Assembly (NCBI GenBank): GCA_942492835.1
Contig: OW818645.1
Span: 2,914,001-2,978,000 of the forward strand
From: GWB2-37-7 sp942492835
GTDB taxonomy: Bacteria > Bacillota > Clostridia > Lutisporales > Lutisporaceae
Direction: 5' to 3'
Length of the DNA stretch: 64,000 nt
The translations under genes and the position numbers were made by a program. The notes under the pieces were generated by a model, which saw only the letters and a list, made by a program, of their open reading frames with translations, ran no database searches and was not told where the DNA came from. Below, one piece after another: positions 8,763 through 16,613 of this stretch (its first letter is position 1; the number at the start of each line of letters is the position of its first letter).

Positions 8763-9659
8763 ATGAAGTCACAGGCTTTCGGGATTGAGATTGAATTGAC
8801 AGGGTTAACAAGGGAAACAGCAACCAAGGAAATAGCAATATTTTTTGGAACAACAGCGGTTTACAAAGGTGGAACATATTTGGAATATAAGGTTAAGGAT
8901 TCACAAGGTAGATATTGGAAAGTAATGAAGGACAGCAGTATAAACCCTGAAAAGAAAGTAGCTACAGGCAGAACGGTTAGTGCAGATGAAAATTACAAGG
9001 TTGAGGTGGTTTCACCGATTTGTAAATATGAGGATATTGAAACCATACAAGAGTTGGTCAGAAGGCTTAGACAGGCTGGTGCAATAGCAAACTCAAGCTG
9101 TGGGATTCATATACATATAGACGGTGCGAATCACAACCCAAAGACCTTGAGAAACTTGGTAAACATTATGGCAAGCAAGCAGAATTTGATATACAAAGCC
9201 TTGCAGGTGGATTACGCTAGGGAAAACAGATATTGCAAAAAGTTTAATGACACCTTGATTGAAAAACTTAACAAGGCGAAGCCTACAACAATGGACAAGG
9301 TTGCAGATATTTGGTACGAAGGCTACTATGGTTCAAGAAATATACATTATCATGAAAGCAGATACTTTGGATTGAACCTTCACTCGACATTCAGCAAGGG
9401 TACAGTTGAATTCAGACTTTTCAATAGCACCACCCACGCAGGCAAGATAAAAGCATATATACAGTTTTGTTTAGCGGTAAGCCATCAAGCAATAACTCAA
9501 AGGAGTGCATCGACAAAGAAAACTGAAACTGATAACCCAAAATATACCTTTAGAACTTGGCTCTTAAGACTTGGTTTAATAGGGGATGAATTTGCAACAG
9601 CAAGACAGCACCTTTTAGCAAATCTTGAAGGAGATATAGCTTGGAGACACGCAGCTTGA
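8763..9659 (+). CDS. Amidoligase family enzyme
   Basis: The 298-residue protein matches the phage amidoligase family of glutamine-synthetase-like fold. It begins with FGIEIELTG, then has EVVSPI (about 80-85), the SSCGIHIHID core (111-120, with Cys113, His116, His118, Asp120) and TVEFRLFNST toward the C-terminus. These enzymes are predicted to form an amide or isopeptide bond using ATP, acting on peptides or cell-wall precursors. It is followed by a gamma-glutamylcyclotransferase-like gene and a degenerate paralogue of itself, a linkage known for this family. Expression is probably from the box at 8698. A 10-bp hairpin (9668-9694) ends the gene. Its substrate is not known. Confidence 0.85.
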   Translation: MKSQAFGIEIELTGLTRETATKEIAIFFGTTAVYKGGTYLEYKVKDSQGRYWKVMKDSSINPEKKVATGRTVSADENYKVEVVSPICKYEDIETIQELVRRLRQAGAIANSSCGIHIHIDGANHNPKTLRNLVNIMASKQNLIYKALQVDYARENRYCKKFNDTLIEKLNKAKPTTMDKVADIWYEGYYGSRNIHYHESRYFGLNLHSTFSKGTVEFRLFNSTTHAGKIKAYIQFCLAVSHQAITQRSASTKKTETDNPKYTFRTWLLRLGLIGDEFATARQHLLANLEGDIAWRHAA

Positions 9660-9667
9660 AGAGAAAG

Positions 9668-9694
9668 AGAAGGGGTGCGATAAACACCCCTTCT
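9668..9694 (+). terminator. Hairpin after the amidoligase gene
   Basis: AGAAGGGGTG and CACCCCTTCT form a perfect 10-bp stem with a 7-base loop. There is no good T-run, so it may only partly terminate and set the level of the next gene. Confidence 0.5.
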
Positions 9695-9727
9695 ATAAAG
9701 TTCAAAATATGAAAGGGGAATTATAAA

Positions 9728-10183
9728 ATGTCGAAATTATATATAGCTTATGGTAGCAATATGAATGTTGAGCAGATGGCTTATAGATGCCCGACTGCAA
9801 AAGTAAAAGGTGTTGGTAAAATTGAAGGTTGGAAGTTAACCTTTAGAGGTTCAGACGGTGGTGCAGTTGCAACAATAGAGCAAGCTAAAAAGGGAGAAGT
9901 ACCTGTACTGCTTTGGAATATAAAACCTTCGGATGAACTGGCACTTGATCGATATGAAGGATACCCTTGGCTATACCGAAAGGAAATCATTAATGCAATA
10001 TTTGAAGGTGAAACAATTGAGGTGATGGTATATATAATGAATGAAGGTAGACCTATTGCAACGCCTAGCCACAGTTATTATGAAACAATAAGGCAAGGAT
10101 ATGAAACAGCAGGAATTGATGAAGAATATTTAAAGAAATCCTGTAGGAATTCTAAAAGAAAAGGTAAGCTGGTTATAATATAG
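9728..10183 (+). CDS. Gamma-glutamylcyclotransferase-like protein
   Basis: The 151-residue protein has the GGCT/AIG2 fold signature: an N-terminal LYIAYGSNM, then ALDRYEGYP in which Glu77 is at the position of the catalytic acid, and a late VMVYIMN strand. Members release 5-oxoproline from gamma-glutamyl amides. Next to an amidoligase it could reverse or edit the amide formed, or process the product. Start ATG lies behind AAAGGGG. A terminator at 10207 closes the pair. Family is clear; substrate unknown. Confidence 0.85.
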   Translation: MSKLYIAYGSNMNVEQMAYRCPTAKVKGVGKIEGWKLTFRGSDGGAVATIEQAKKGEVPVLLWNIKPSDELALDRYEGYPWLYRKEIINAIFEGETIEVMVYIMNEGRPIATPSHSYYETIRQGYETAGIDEEYLKKSCRNSKRKGKLVII

Positions 10184-10206
10184 GATATAAGCTCTTGTGT
10201 TTTGGT

Positions 10207-10234
10207 AAAAGCCTTGGAAACAGGGCTTTTTGTT
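10207..10234 (+). terminator. Rho-independent terminator
   Basis: AAAAGCCTTG (10207-10216) pairs with CAGGGCTTTT (10221-10230) and is followed by TGTT. It lies 24 bases after the cyclotransferase-like gene. Confidence 0.75.
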
Positions 10235-10335
10235 ATTGGTGGTGTAGTTTGTTGGGGGTAGAAATATAAAGCCTAACAGGGGAACGTGTGCGGTTACAAA
10301 AGGATTATATATAATCTTAAAATCCTTGAAATGAC

Positions 10336-10365
10336 TTGATTTAATGTGCTTTCAGAGTGATTAAT
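10336..10365 (+). promoter_or_regulatory. Promoter-like box, copy 2
   Basis: TTGATT (10336-10341), 18 bases, ATTAAT (10360-10365), with the preceding GACTTGATT and following GTACA-CAAAA also shared with the box before the serine recombinase. It precedes the degenerate amidoligase paralogue. Confidence 0.55.
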
Positions 10366-10402
10366 GGTGTACATCAAAATCAAGAAATGGAGGGTTTTTA
10401 TT

Positions 10403-11143
10403 ATGGAAAGGAAAGAAATCGTTAAGGCATTAGGAGAACACTTTGGGGTTGAGCCAAAATACATGGGAGTACCGAGTTTTGCTTATCAGATTGAAACAGC
10501 AGAAGAGACCTACACAGTTGACCGAGCAGGGAAGATAACAACTTCTGAAGGAGTTGAAGTAGAGCTTGAATGCATACTGAGTGGAGGTAAGATGGAAGAA
10601 CCAAACGAACCTACAGACGAGACAATATATATTGAGGTTGCAGTTCCGATGGAAGGTCATACTGGAAGCACTTTAAAAAATTTGGTGAATATGATTTACA
10701 GCAAGCAGGCTCTTATAAAGAAATCACTTAGCATTGCAGGAAATATTGTTGAGGATGATTTTAGTAAAGGCATCAATGAAGCCAAAACGGAAACCTTGGA
10801 GGATTTTAAAACTGCCATAGAGAGTATTGGAGAAAATCGCTGTCCAGGGATTGAATTTGATTTTAACAATAACACCATTACCTTTAAATTTTTAGAAGAA
10901 GCAACTCCCGAAAAGGTAGAAGCATATACTCACCTTATAGCACTATTGAATCAAAATGCCAAAGCATTAAAACATGCTTCAGCTAAAGCCAAGGATACTG
11001 ATAACGATAAATTTACATTCAGGGTTTTTCTTATAAGACTCGGTATGGTCGGGAATGAATATAAAGTTACAAGGAAAGTGCTACTGGAGAAACTTGAAGG
11101 AAACTCGGCTTTCAGAAGCGGTAAAAAGCTTAAAAAAATATAG
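10403..11143 (+). CDS. Degenerate amidoligase paralogue
   Basis: This 246-residue protein aligns by eye with the amidoligase at 8763 in two blocks. STLKNLVNMIYSKQALIKKSL matches PKTLRNLVNIMASKQNLIYKAL. A C-terminal block of about 45 residues (DNDKFTFRVFLIRLGMVGNE) matches DNPKYTFRTWLLRLGLIGDE. The catalytic SSCGIHIHID core and the FGIEIE start are absent, so it is probably inactive and may be a regulatory or partner subunit. The ATG at 10403 behind GGAGGG is preferred over an in-frame upstream ATG that lies in the promoter box. It probably arose by duplication of the amidoligase gene followed by loss of the active site. Confidence 0.65.
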   Translation: MERKEIVKALGEHFGVEPKYMGVPSFAYQIETAEETYTVDRAGKITTSEGVEVELECILSGGKMEEPNEPTDETIYIEVAVPMEGHTGSTLKNLVNMIYSKQALIKKSLSIAGNIVEDDFSKGINEAKTETLEDFKTAIESIGENRCPGIEFDFNNNTITFKFLEEATPEKVEAYTHLIALLNQNAKALKHASAKAKDTDNDKFTFRVFLIRLGMVGNEYKVTRKVLLEKLEGNSAFRSGKKLKKI

Positions 11144-11176
11144 TTTCAGATGCTTAATAGGTTATCCTTCACGAAT

Positions 11177-11213
11177 ATATCGCTTCACGTTGGCTTGTGG
11201 GGCGATATTTTTA
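11177..11213 (+). terminator. Rho-independent terminator
   Basis: ATATCGC (11177-11183) and GCGATAT (11202-11208) form a stem with an 18-base loop, followed by TTTTTA. It closes the degenerate amidoligase gene. Confidence 0.6.
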
Positions 11214-11278
11214 TATTGTGGGGTAATTGAATTGATTGATATAAGGGGTAGAAGGCTTACAAGCAAAGCTATCAATTT

Positions 11279-11317
11279 CAACTTTACTTTCATCGGTAGT
11301 AGAGTTAATGTACTACC
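11279..11317 (+). promoter_or_regulatory. Promoter-like box, copy 3, with a dyad
   Basis: ACTTTACT and GAGTTAATGTACTACC match the box at 8698, but the -35-like part is CAACTT rather than TTGACT. GGTAGTA (11295-11301) and TACTACC (11311-11317) form an inverted repeat, an operator-like dyad just upstream of the small gene that follows. Confidence 0.45.
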
Positions 11318-11346
11318 TAACCAAAAATGAAAGGGGAATGTTGAAT

Positions 11347-11580
11347 ATGCAAACTGAAAACTTAATATTGGAAACCTTGAGAGGATTATTGGCTACAGCA
11401 ATTGAAAAGGTATGTGTACTAGGAGGAGAAGTTGCTCAGGAGGATTTAAAAAGGCTGAGAGAAGTATATGAGGATTTGATATTCTTCTGGGGATTAGATG
11501 AGGTGGCGATTGGCGAGTTTGATAAGAAGGTTGTAAGAGTGGGAATCGAGTTAAGAGATAAGTTAATATTATATTGTTAA
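11347..11580 (+). CDS. Small helical protein of unknown function
   Basis: This 77-residue protein is acidic and predicted helical (ENLILETLRGLLATAIEKVC at its start, then KRLREVYEDLIFF). No family is recognised. The ATG at 11347 stands ten bases from AGGGG and is preferred to an in-frame ATG nine bases upstream that is too close to the ribosome site. It follows copy 3 of the shared promoter-like box, so it is probably co-regulated with the amidoligase cassette. Confidence 0.5.
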   Translation: MQTENLILETLRGLLATAIEKVCVLGGEVAQEDLKRLREVYEDLIFFWGLDEVAIGEFDKKVVRVGIELRDKLILYC

Positions 11581-11626
11581 TTTCCTTATACTGGTATAGA
11601 ATTATTGTTGAAGGGAGATGAAAATT

Positions 11627-12283
11627 GTGAACATAGAAACAGTATTTAAAAAGGAAATACAATTTGAAGATAATTTTGATTATCGTAAGTTGTATAACGA
11701 CAACAGAGGAGCAGTACATAAAGATGATTATAAAGCATTATTAAGATGGTGCATAAAAGAAAATGTAATTCAAATAAATAAATATCTCATCCAAGAAAAT
11801 GTTCATCCAAATATATTCTATGAGATAGCTGATATGAAAGGTGATGGATACTATCAATTAAAAGAAGGATTGAAAGATTATCATCAAGAAAGCTATTACA
11901 ATATTGCTCCATTTATTTATTTTTTAGGGATGCTTGAACCAAATTATAGACTTAACAAAGATAGGAAAGAATATGAAGAGCCAATTCTTGAATTCCCTCA
12001 AAATATACGAGTTGGACACAAGTTTAAGGGAACAAATGCGTTTTCAAGATTATATTTTGAGGATAGCAAAATTGTCGTCAATTCATCAAATGATGATGTT
12101 GAAAATCTAATGGATACATTAGAAATAGATGGTATAACTGTCTATGTACTTGATGTCGAAGACATGCTACGCAGTGAACAGCGAATTGTTGCTTATAGAT
12201 TAGATAAAGGTGAAAATTTCAATGAATTAAAGAAAAAAGCAGAACATAGATTTCTTGATGAGCTTAATGCATTTAGTAAATAG
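11627..12283 (+). CDS. Hypothetical protein, acidic, no recognised family
   Basis: The 218-residue protein contains a helical N-terminal half (residues up to about 100) and a beta-rich C-terminal half (IVVNSSNDDVENLMDTLEI, then GITVYVLDVEDML). I do not recognise it. The in-frame ATG at 11618 directly abuts the AAGGGAG ribosome site, whereas the GTG at 11627 has a normal nine-base gap and is preferred. It is the last gene before the terminator that precedes the packaging module, and could be a cargo gene. Confidence 0.5.
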   Translation: MNIETVFKKEIQFEDNFDYRKLYNDNRGAVHKDDYKALLRWCIKENVIQINKYLIQENVHPNIFYEIADMKGDGYYQLKEGLKDYHQESYYNIAPFIYFLGMLEPNYRLNKDRKEYEEPILEFPQNIRVGHKFKGTNAFSRLYFEDSKIVVNSSNDDVENLMDTLEIDGITVYVLDVEDMLRSEQRIVAYRLDKGENFNELKKKAEHRFLDELNAFSK

Positions 12284-12299
12284 ATAGTAATTTTGAAAG

Positions 12300-12330
12300 G
12301 TATTAGTTTTAAACTGATACTTTTTTCTTT
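12300..12330 (+). terminator. Terminator just upstream of the packaging module
   Basis: GTATTAGTTT (12300-12309) pairs with AAACTGATAC (12311-12320), with a one-base spacer, followed by TTTTTTCTTTTT. It lies only 16 bases before the small terminase gene, so late transcription may have to read through it. Confidence 0.75.
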
Positions 12331-12346
12331 TTAGGGAGGTGAGAAA

Positions 12347-12904
12347 ATGGGTAGCAGAAAAGGAATTCCAAATAAAACAAGCCGCTATGATTCGGACATA
12401 TTACCAAGACTGTCTGACATAAAGGAATGGTTGATACAGGGAGATACAGTAAGAGAGATTTGTAAGAAACTTGCTATTTCCCCCGACTCTTGGTATCGTT
12501 ATTGTAAAGAGCATGAAACACTCTCTGAACTTGTTGTTATGGGCAGGAGCGTGTTATGCAACGAGGTAGAAAAATCATTATTGAAGCTTTGTACTGGTTA
12601 TGAATATGAAGAACTCAAGACCATTGTTGAAGAGGATAAAAACGGGAAAAAGCGTACCAAGATTGAAAAGATAAAGCGACATCAGCCACCATCGGCTCAA
12701 GCTATATCCTTCTTCTTGAGAAACCGTATGCCAGAGGAATGGTCAGATAAGAAAGAACTTATATTGGATACAAGCCAAAATGAGGAAGCCAGGAAGCAGT
12801 TGTTCCTACAAATGGTGAATGGTGAATTGGACGCAGATACAGAAGAGACTGATGCTGATTGCCAAGAAGAGCAACCAAGAACTGATGAAGAGTACTTGCA
12901 ATAA
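12347..12904 (+). CDS. terS: Terminase small subunit
   Basis: The 185-residue protein has the layout of phage small terminases. An N-terminal helix-turn-helix (TVREICKKLAISPDSWYRYCKEHE, about residues 36-60) recognises the packaging site. A charged middle and ISFFLRNRMPEEWSDKKE, a segment common to TerS proteins, follow, and the tail is acidic. It would present element DNA to the large terminase. The start is an ATG behind GGGAGGTG. Unusually, the large subunit lies 2 kb downstream, separated by a tyrosine integrase and a minus-strand gene. Confidence 0.8.
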   Translation: MGSRKGIPNKTSRYDSDILPRLSDIKEWLIQGDTVREICKKLAISPDSWYRYCKEHETLSELVVMGRSVLCNEVEKSLLKLCTGYEYEELKTIVEEDKNGKKRTKIEKIKRHQPPSAQAISFFLRNRMPEEWSDKKELILDTSQNEEARKQLFLQMVNGELDADTEETDADCQEEQPRTDEEYLQ

Positions 12905-13034
12905 TCTTATGTCGTCAGTTTTTACCTAGATAAATGCCGATTTTATATATAAAAATGCCCCAAATAAGCCTGATTACAATGCATAATTAGGATTATGTCT
13001 TCAGTTGACTTCAATGCAGTACAGAGGTAACATG

Positions 13035-13062
13035 GACACACCATATAAAGGAAGGGTGTGTC
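13035..13062 (+). promoter_or_regulatory. Hairpin holding the integrase ribosome site
   Basis: GACACACC (13035-13042) and GGTGTGTC (13055-13062) form a perfect 8-bp stem. The loop contains AAAGGAAG, the ribosome site for the ATG at 13066. The hairpin could limit integrase translation. Confidence 0.5.
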
Positions 13063-13065
13063 TAT

Positions 13066-13914
13066 ATGCTTGATATAAGCGGTTTTGAAGTATATTTGAA
13101 AAGGCAAGAACGCAGTAAGAATACGATTAGTTGCTATATTCGGGACAGCGAGGTTTTCATTGACTGGTATAGTAGCAGGACTGATTGCGGTCTTAATAAA
13201 CTGATTGAACTTGATGCCATTGAATATAAGAAGCACTTGCTTAATACCAACGAATCAGTGGTTACAGCCAATAGAAAGATTGCCAGTATCAATGCCTTTT
13301 GTAAATGGCTTTATGAAAGCGGAACAACTCCTGTTGAAGTTAGTATAAAAGCAGTAAAGAATCGGGATGCTCGTCAGTATAAAGGCTTGGAGCAAAAGGA
13401 TTTGAGGAAGCTCAGAGCCGAGATACACAGAAACAGGAATCAAATGCATATTTGCATCATTGAAATACTACTTGGTACAGGACTTCGGGTGAGTGAACTT
13501 TGCAATATAAGGCTTAGAGATATAGATATATCGGAACGTAAAGGCACTATAAGGGTTATAGGCAAAGGTAATGTAAATAGAACCCTGCCACTCAATAAGG
13601 ATGTTCGAAAGGCAATTCAAGACTACCTTTTGGAAAGACCTGCGAATGACAGTGACTTCCTCTTGATAGGTCAACGTGGAGCATTTAAAAGGAACGCAAT
13701 CAACCTTATTCTTGAGAAGTATGGTGACAGAGTTTCAGTTGAAGTGACACCTCACAGCTTGAGGCATACGCTTGGATATAAGCTGGTCAAGGAAGGGACA
13801 GCAATCACTACCATCCAGCAGATACTTGGTCATGATAATATAATGACTACAAACCTTTACACAGTTACAACTGAACAGGACATGAGTGATTCCTTGGATG
13901 CACTGGAGTGGTAA
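13066..13914 (+). CDS. Tyrosine recombinase / integrase
   Basis: The 282-residue protein has a SAM-like N-terminal core-binding domain (about 5-85) and a catalytic domain with Arg141 (GLRVSEL), His230-x-x-Arg233 (HSLRH), His256 (LGHDN) and Tyr265 (NLYT). It is closer in size to XerC/XerD and small phage integrases than to Tn916-type integrases. It should cut and join DNA at an attachment or resolution site. Its place between the two terminase genes is unusual and could mean resolution of genome multimers or a cargo insertion. Its ribosome site lies in a hairpin loop. Confidence 0.9.
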   Translation: MLDISGFEVYLKRQERSKNTISCYIRDSEVFIDWYSSRTDCGLNKLIELDAIEYKKHLLNTNESVVTANRKIASINAFCKWLYESGTTPVEVSIKAVKNRDARQYKGLEQKDLRKLRAEIHRNRNQMHICIIEILLGTGLRVSELCNIRLRDIDISERKGTIRVIGKGNVNRTLPLNKDVRKAIQDYLLERPANDSDFLLIGQRGAFKRNAINLILEKYGDRVSVEVTPHSLRHTLGYKLVKEGTAITTIQQILGHDNIMTTNLYTVTTEQDMSDSLDALEW

Positions 13915-14053
13915 GTAAGCCCACTCTTTTTTTATGCACCTTTCCCAATGGGAGGGGGGCTTCTATCTGTAAAAATTGCCCCGTCAGTAAAAGCTGTGGA
14001 AATTTTTTTGATGTTTTTAAGTCTATGGTTTCATATAAGTTTTTTTAAGAATA

Positions 14054-14848
14054 TTAAAATGGAAGTTTATCATCCTCAATGGAAGAATTACTAAAATTTT
14101 GCGATTTTGAGTTGTTAGTCTTTAAATCAAGGATGTTTTCATTATTTATTAACCATTTTTCACCATCAATTGTAAGGCGAATTGCGGAGAATTCATTATT
14201 ATTATAATCACTTTCCATACTGGAAGTAATCATATTTTTACTCTTGAGTTTTCTTATAGCCAAATTTGTAGCAGCTATAGAATAGGATTTTTTCTTCATT
14301 TGTTCCTGTAAAGCATATATACTAGCATAATCTTCATCTACTGGTTGGAGGGAAAGAACTTCGAAAAGTAAATCAATTTCCAAATTTGTCAATTGGCTTG
14401 TATTAACTTCTGTAGTTATAGATTTATTGGTCTGACTTTGAACTATTGGTAGTAATGCTTTAACCTTGCTTTCAATTTTCTTGGACAATTCTTGGTAATC
14501 ACTAACTGATGCAGTACTATAATCTATTATATTTCTATGACGAACATCGAATGGAAATGATGTAGTTCTTTCTTCTGAGCAACATACCATAATAATTTCT
14601 TTTCCACATGCTATAGCATAACCTAATTCAAACCAAACGTTAGGATTATCAGTTGAAATTTCTGCAAAGCAAAAAGTAGAATTCTTTATCTTATCTTCAA
14701 TAGTTTCTATTGGAATTGAGACACTAGGGTCTTTATCCACACGATATGCAGTAATTCCACATTTTTCAATCGATGGTGCAAATGTATCTATATATCTTTT
14801 ATCATATTTACTTTTATCAAAGGGTTGTATCACAAAACAATAAGACAT
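14054..14848 (-). CDS. Nucleotide-hydrolase/TIR-like domain protein with winged helix
   Basis: The 264-residue protein begins FVIQPFDKSKYD, then has TAYRVDKD, IEDKIKNSTFCFAEIS and NPNVWFELGYAIACGKEIIMVC. This is the layout of the nucleoside-deoxyribosyltransferase/TIR-like Rossmann family that often cleaves or binds nucleotides such as NAD in defence genes. The C-terminal part (about 150-245) looks like a winged helix (ALQEQMKKKSYSIAATNLAIRKLKSK, then IRLTIDGEKWL). It is the only minus-strand gene in the element, placed between integrase and large terminase, which is typical of cargo. A defence or exclusion role is inferred. The start is an ATG behind GGGGGG. Confidence 0.6.
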   Translation of the reverse strand: MSYCFVIQPFDKSKYDKRYIDTFAPSIEKCGITAYRVDKDPSVSIPIETIEDKIKNSTFCFAEISTDNPNVWFELGYAIACGKEIIMVCCSEERTTSFPFDVRHRNIIDYSTASVSDYQELSKKIESKVKALLPIVQSQTNKSITTEVNTSQLTNLEIDLLFEVLSLQPVDEDYASIYALQEQMKKKSYSIAATNLAIRKLKSKNMITSSMESDYNNNEFSAIRLTIDGEKWLINNENILDLKTNNSKSQNFSNSSIEDDKLPF

Positions 14849-14956
14849 TTATATCCCCCCAAAAACTATTAAACAATCTACAACAATATTGTACAATATT
14901 TTCTGTTAAAAATCTACATAATACAATTTTAAGGAAATATTCGGTAAGGAGGACAT

Positions 14957-16561
14957 ATGCAACAAGCACAAGAAGACCATTACCGTCAGAACCTCCTGCT
15001 AAAAGAATATCTGAACAAATATTTCTCCCCGAACAAGATTGAAGAGCTTGTCGGGGAGTTTTCATTTTCAGAGCTTCGCAGGTTGCTTGGCGAGATGGAT
15101 ATAGAATTTTTTGCTCTGTGTTACTTTCCGAAATACTTTGACAGGAAGTTCGGTAAGTTTCACAAGGAGCTATTTGAAGAATTAAAATATATGTTGGACA
15201 ATAATGGGTTGATTGAAGCTTTTGGATTGCCGAGAGAGCATGGTAAAAGCACAATCAACTCTTTTTTATTTCCACTGTATTCAACACTTTACAATAAATC
15301 ATGCTTTACACTTATTATATCGGCTACCGAGCAGATTGCTCTTCCGTTCCTTGATATGATAAAGGATGAGCTTGAGAATAACCAATTACTAATTGAGGAC
15401 TACGGTATTTATAAAGGAAACCGCTGGAACAATAATGAGATATGGATTCGTGGGAGAGGTGGGCTGGATGCCTGTATAATGATTCGTGGTATAGATGGCT
15501 CTTTAAGAGGTATCCACTTCAAACAGTATAGACCGCAGCTTGTTCTTTTGGATGACTTATTAAAAGATGATACTGCAAAGTCGGAAACCAAACGAGAGCA
15601 AGTTAAAAGTACCTTTACAGATGTAGTGATTCCGATTGGTACAAGAGACACCAATATTCTTGTTGTCGGGACTGTGCTTCATGAAGAGGATTTAATGGCT
15701 GATTTACTGAAAGGTAAGATTCCAGGGGTAAGAAGTATAAAGAAAGCTTCAATAGTTAATTGGGCAGAAAGGGATGACCTTTGGAGTGAGTGGGAAGTAA
15801 AATATAATAACCTTCAGGATTTAGACAGGATTGAAACTGCTAAGTCCTTTTTTTATGACCATCAGGAGCAAATGCTGGAAGCTACAGAAATATTATGGTC
15901 TGAATACTTGGATTATTATTATCTCATGTGTAAGAAACAGGCTATGGGAGATAAGTCCTTCTATAAAGAAATGCAAAATGACCCTCGTAGCACCGACGAT
16001 TACATATTCCAGAGTATATCTTTCTGGGAGAAGCTTCCTGAATATGAGGAGATTGAGGTTATTATGTACATTGACCCTGCAATTAAAGCAGGAAAGAGAA
16101 ATGACTATTCTGCTATTACAATTCTTGGACAGCACAGGAAAACCAATCAAATGTATGTGCTTGATGGTTCAATTCATAAGCTTCTGCCTGATGATTTATT
16201 TCAAGTTGTAATTGAAAAGTTGCAGTATTACACTGTTGAAAAAATAGGATTTGAAGCTACACAGGCACAGAGCTATATGAAGCAGAAATTTGAAGAGCAG
16301 CTATGGCAAAATAAAATCTATGCACCTGTTGATGAAGTGGTTGCAAAAGGGCAGAAACATGAGAGAATTATCACCTTAGAGCCAGATATCAAGAAGGGAC
16401 ATATTCTATTCAATCCTTCCAATGTTGGTTATAACAATCAAGTAAAAGATTACAACAAAGGTGCAAAGCATGATGATGCTCCTGATAGCCTTTATGGTGC
16501 GGTGCAATTAGTACAGGGAGTACAGAGGATAAGGTTTTTTGATAGAAGTTTGTTGTTTTAA
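14957..16561 (+). CDS. terL: Terminase large subunit
   Basis: The 534-residue protein has an ATPase domain with PREHGKST (Gly96, Lys97, Ser98) and LVLLDD (Asp199, Asp200). A C-terminal RNase-H-like nuclease has MYIDPAIKAGKRNDYSA as its first acidic strand and HDDAPDSLYGA as the last. It powers DNA packaging and cuts concatemers. The ATG at 14957 lies behind AAGGAGG. Length and motifs are complete, so the gene looks functional. Confidence 0.9.
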   Translation: MQQAQEDHYRQNLLLKEYLNKYFSPNKIEELVGEFSFSELRRLLGEMDIEFFALCYFPKYFDRKFGKFHKELFEELKYMLDNNGLIEAFGLPREHGKSTINSFLFPLYSTLYNKSCFTLIISATEQIALPFLDMIKDELENNQLLIEDYGIYKGNRWNNNEIWIRGRGGLDACIMIRGIDGSLRGIHFKQYRPQLVLLDDLLKDDTAKSETKREQVKSTFTDVVIPIGTRDTNILVVGTVLHEEDLMADLLKGKIPGVRSIKKASIVNWAERDDLWSEWEVKYNNLQDLDRIETAKSFFYDHQEQMLEATEILWSEYLDYYYLMCKKQAMGDKSFYKEMQNDPRSTDDYIFQSISFWEKLPEYEEIEVIMYIDPAIKAGKRNDYSAITILGQHRKTNQMYVLDGSIHKLLPDDLFQVVIEKLQYYTVEKIGFEATQAQSYMKQKFEEQLWQNKIYAPVDEVVAKGQKHERIITLEPDIKKGHILFNPSNVGYNNQVKDYNKGAKHDDAPDSLYGAVQLVQGVQRIRFFDRSLLF

Positions 16562-16613
16562 TTCGAATAAAAGGATAAAATGTTATAAGTAGGACAAATA
16601 AGGAGTTGATAAT

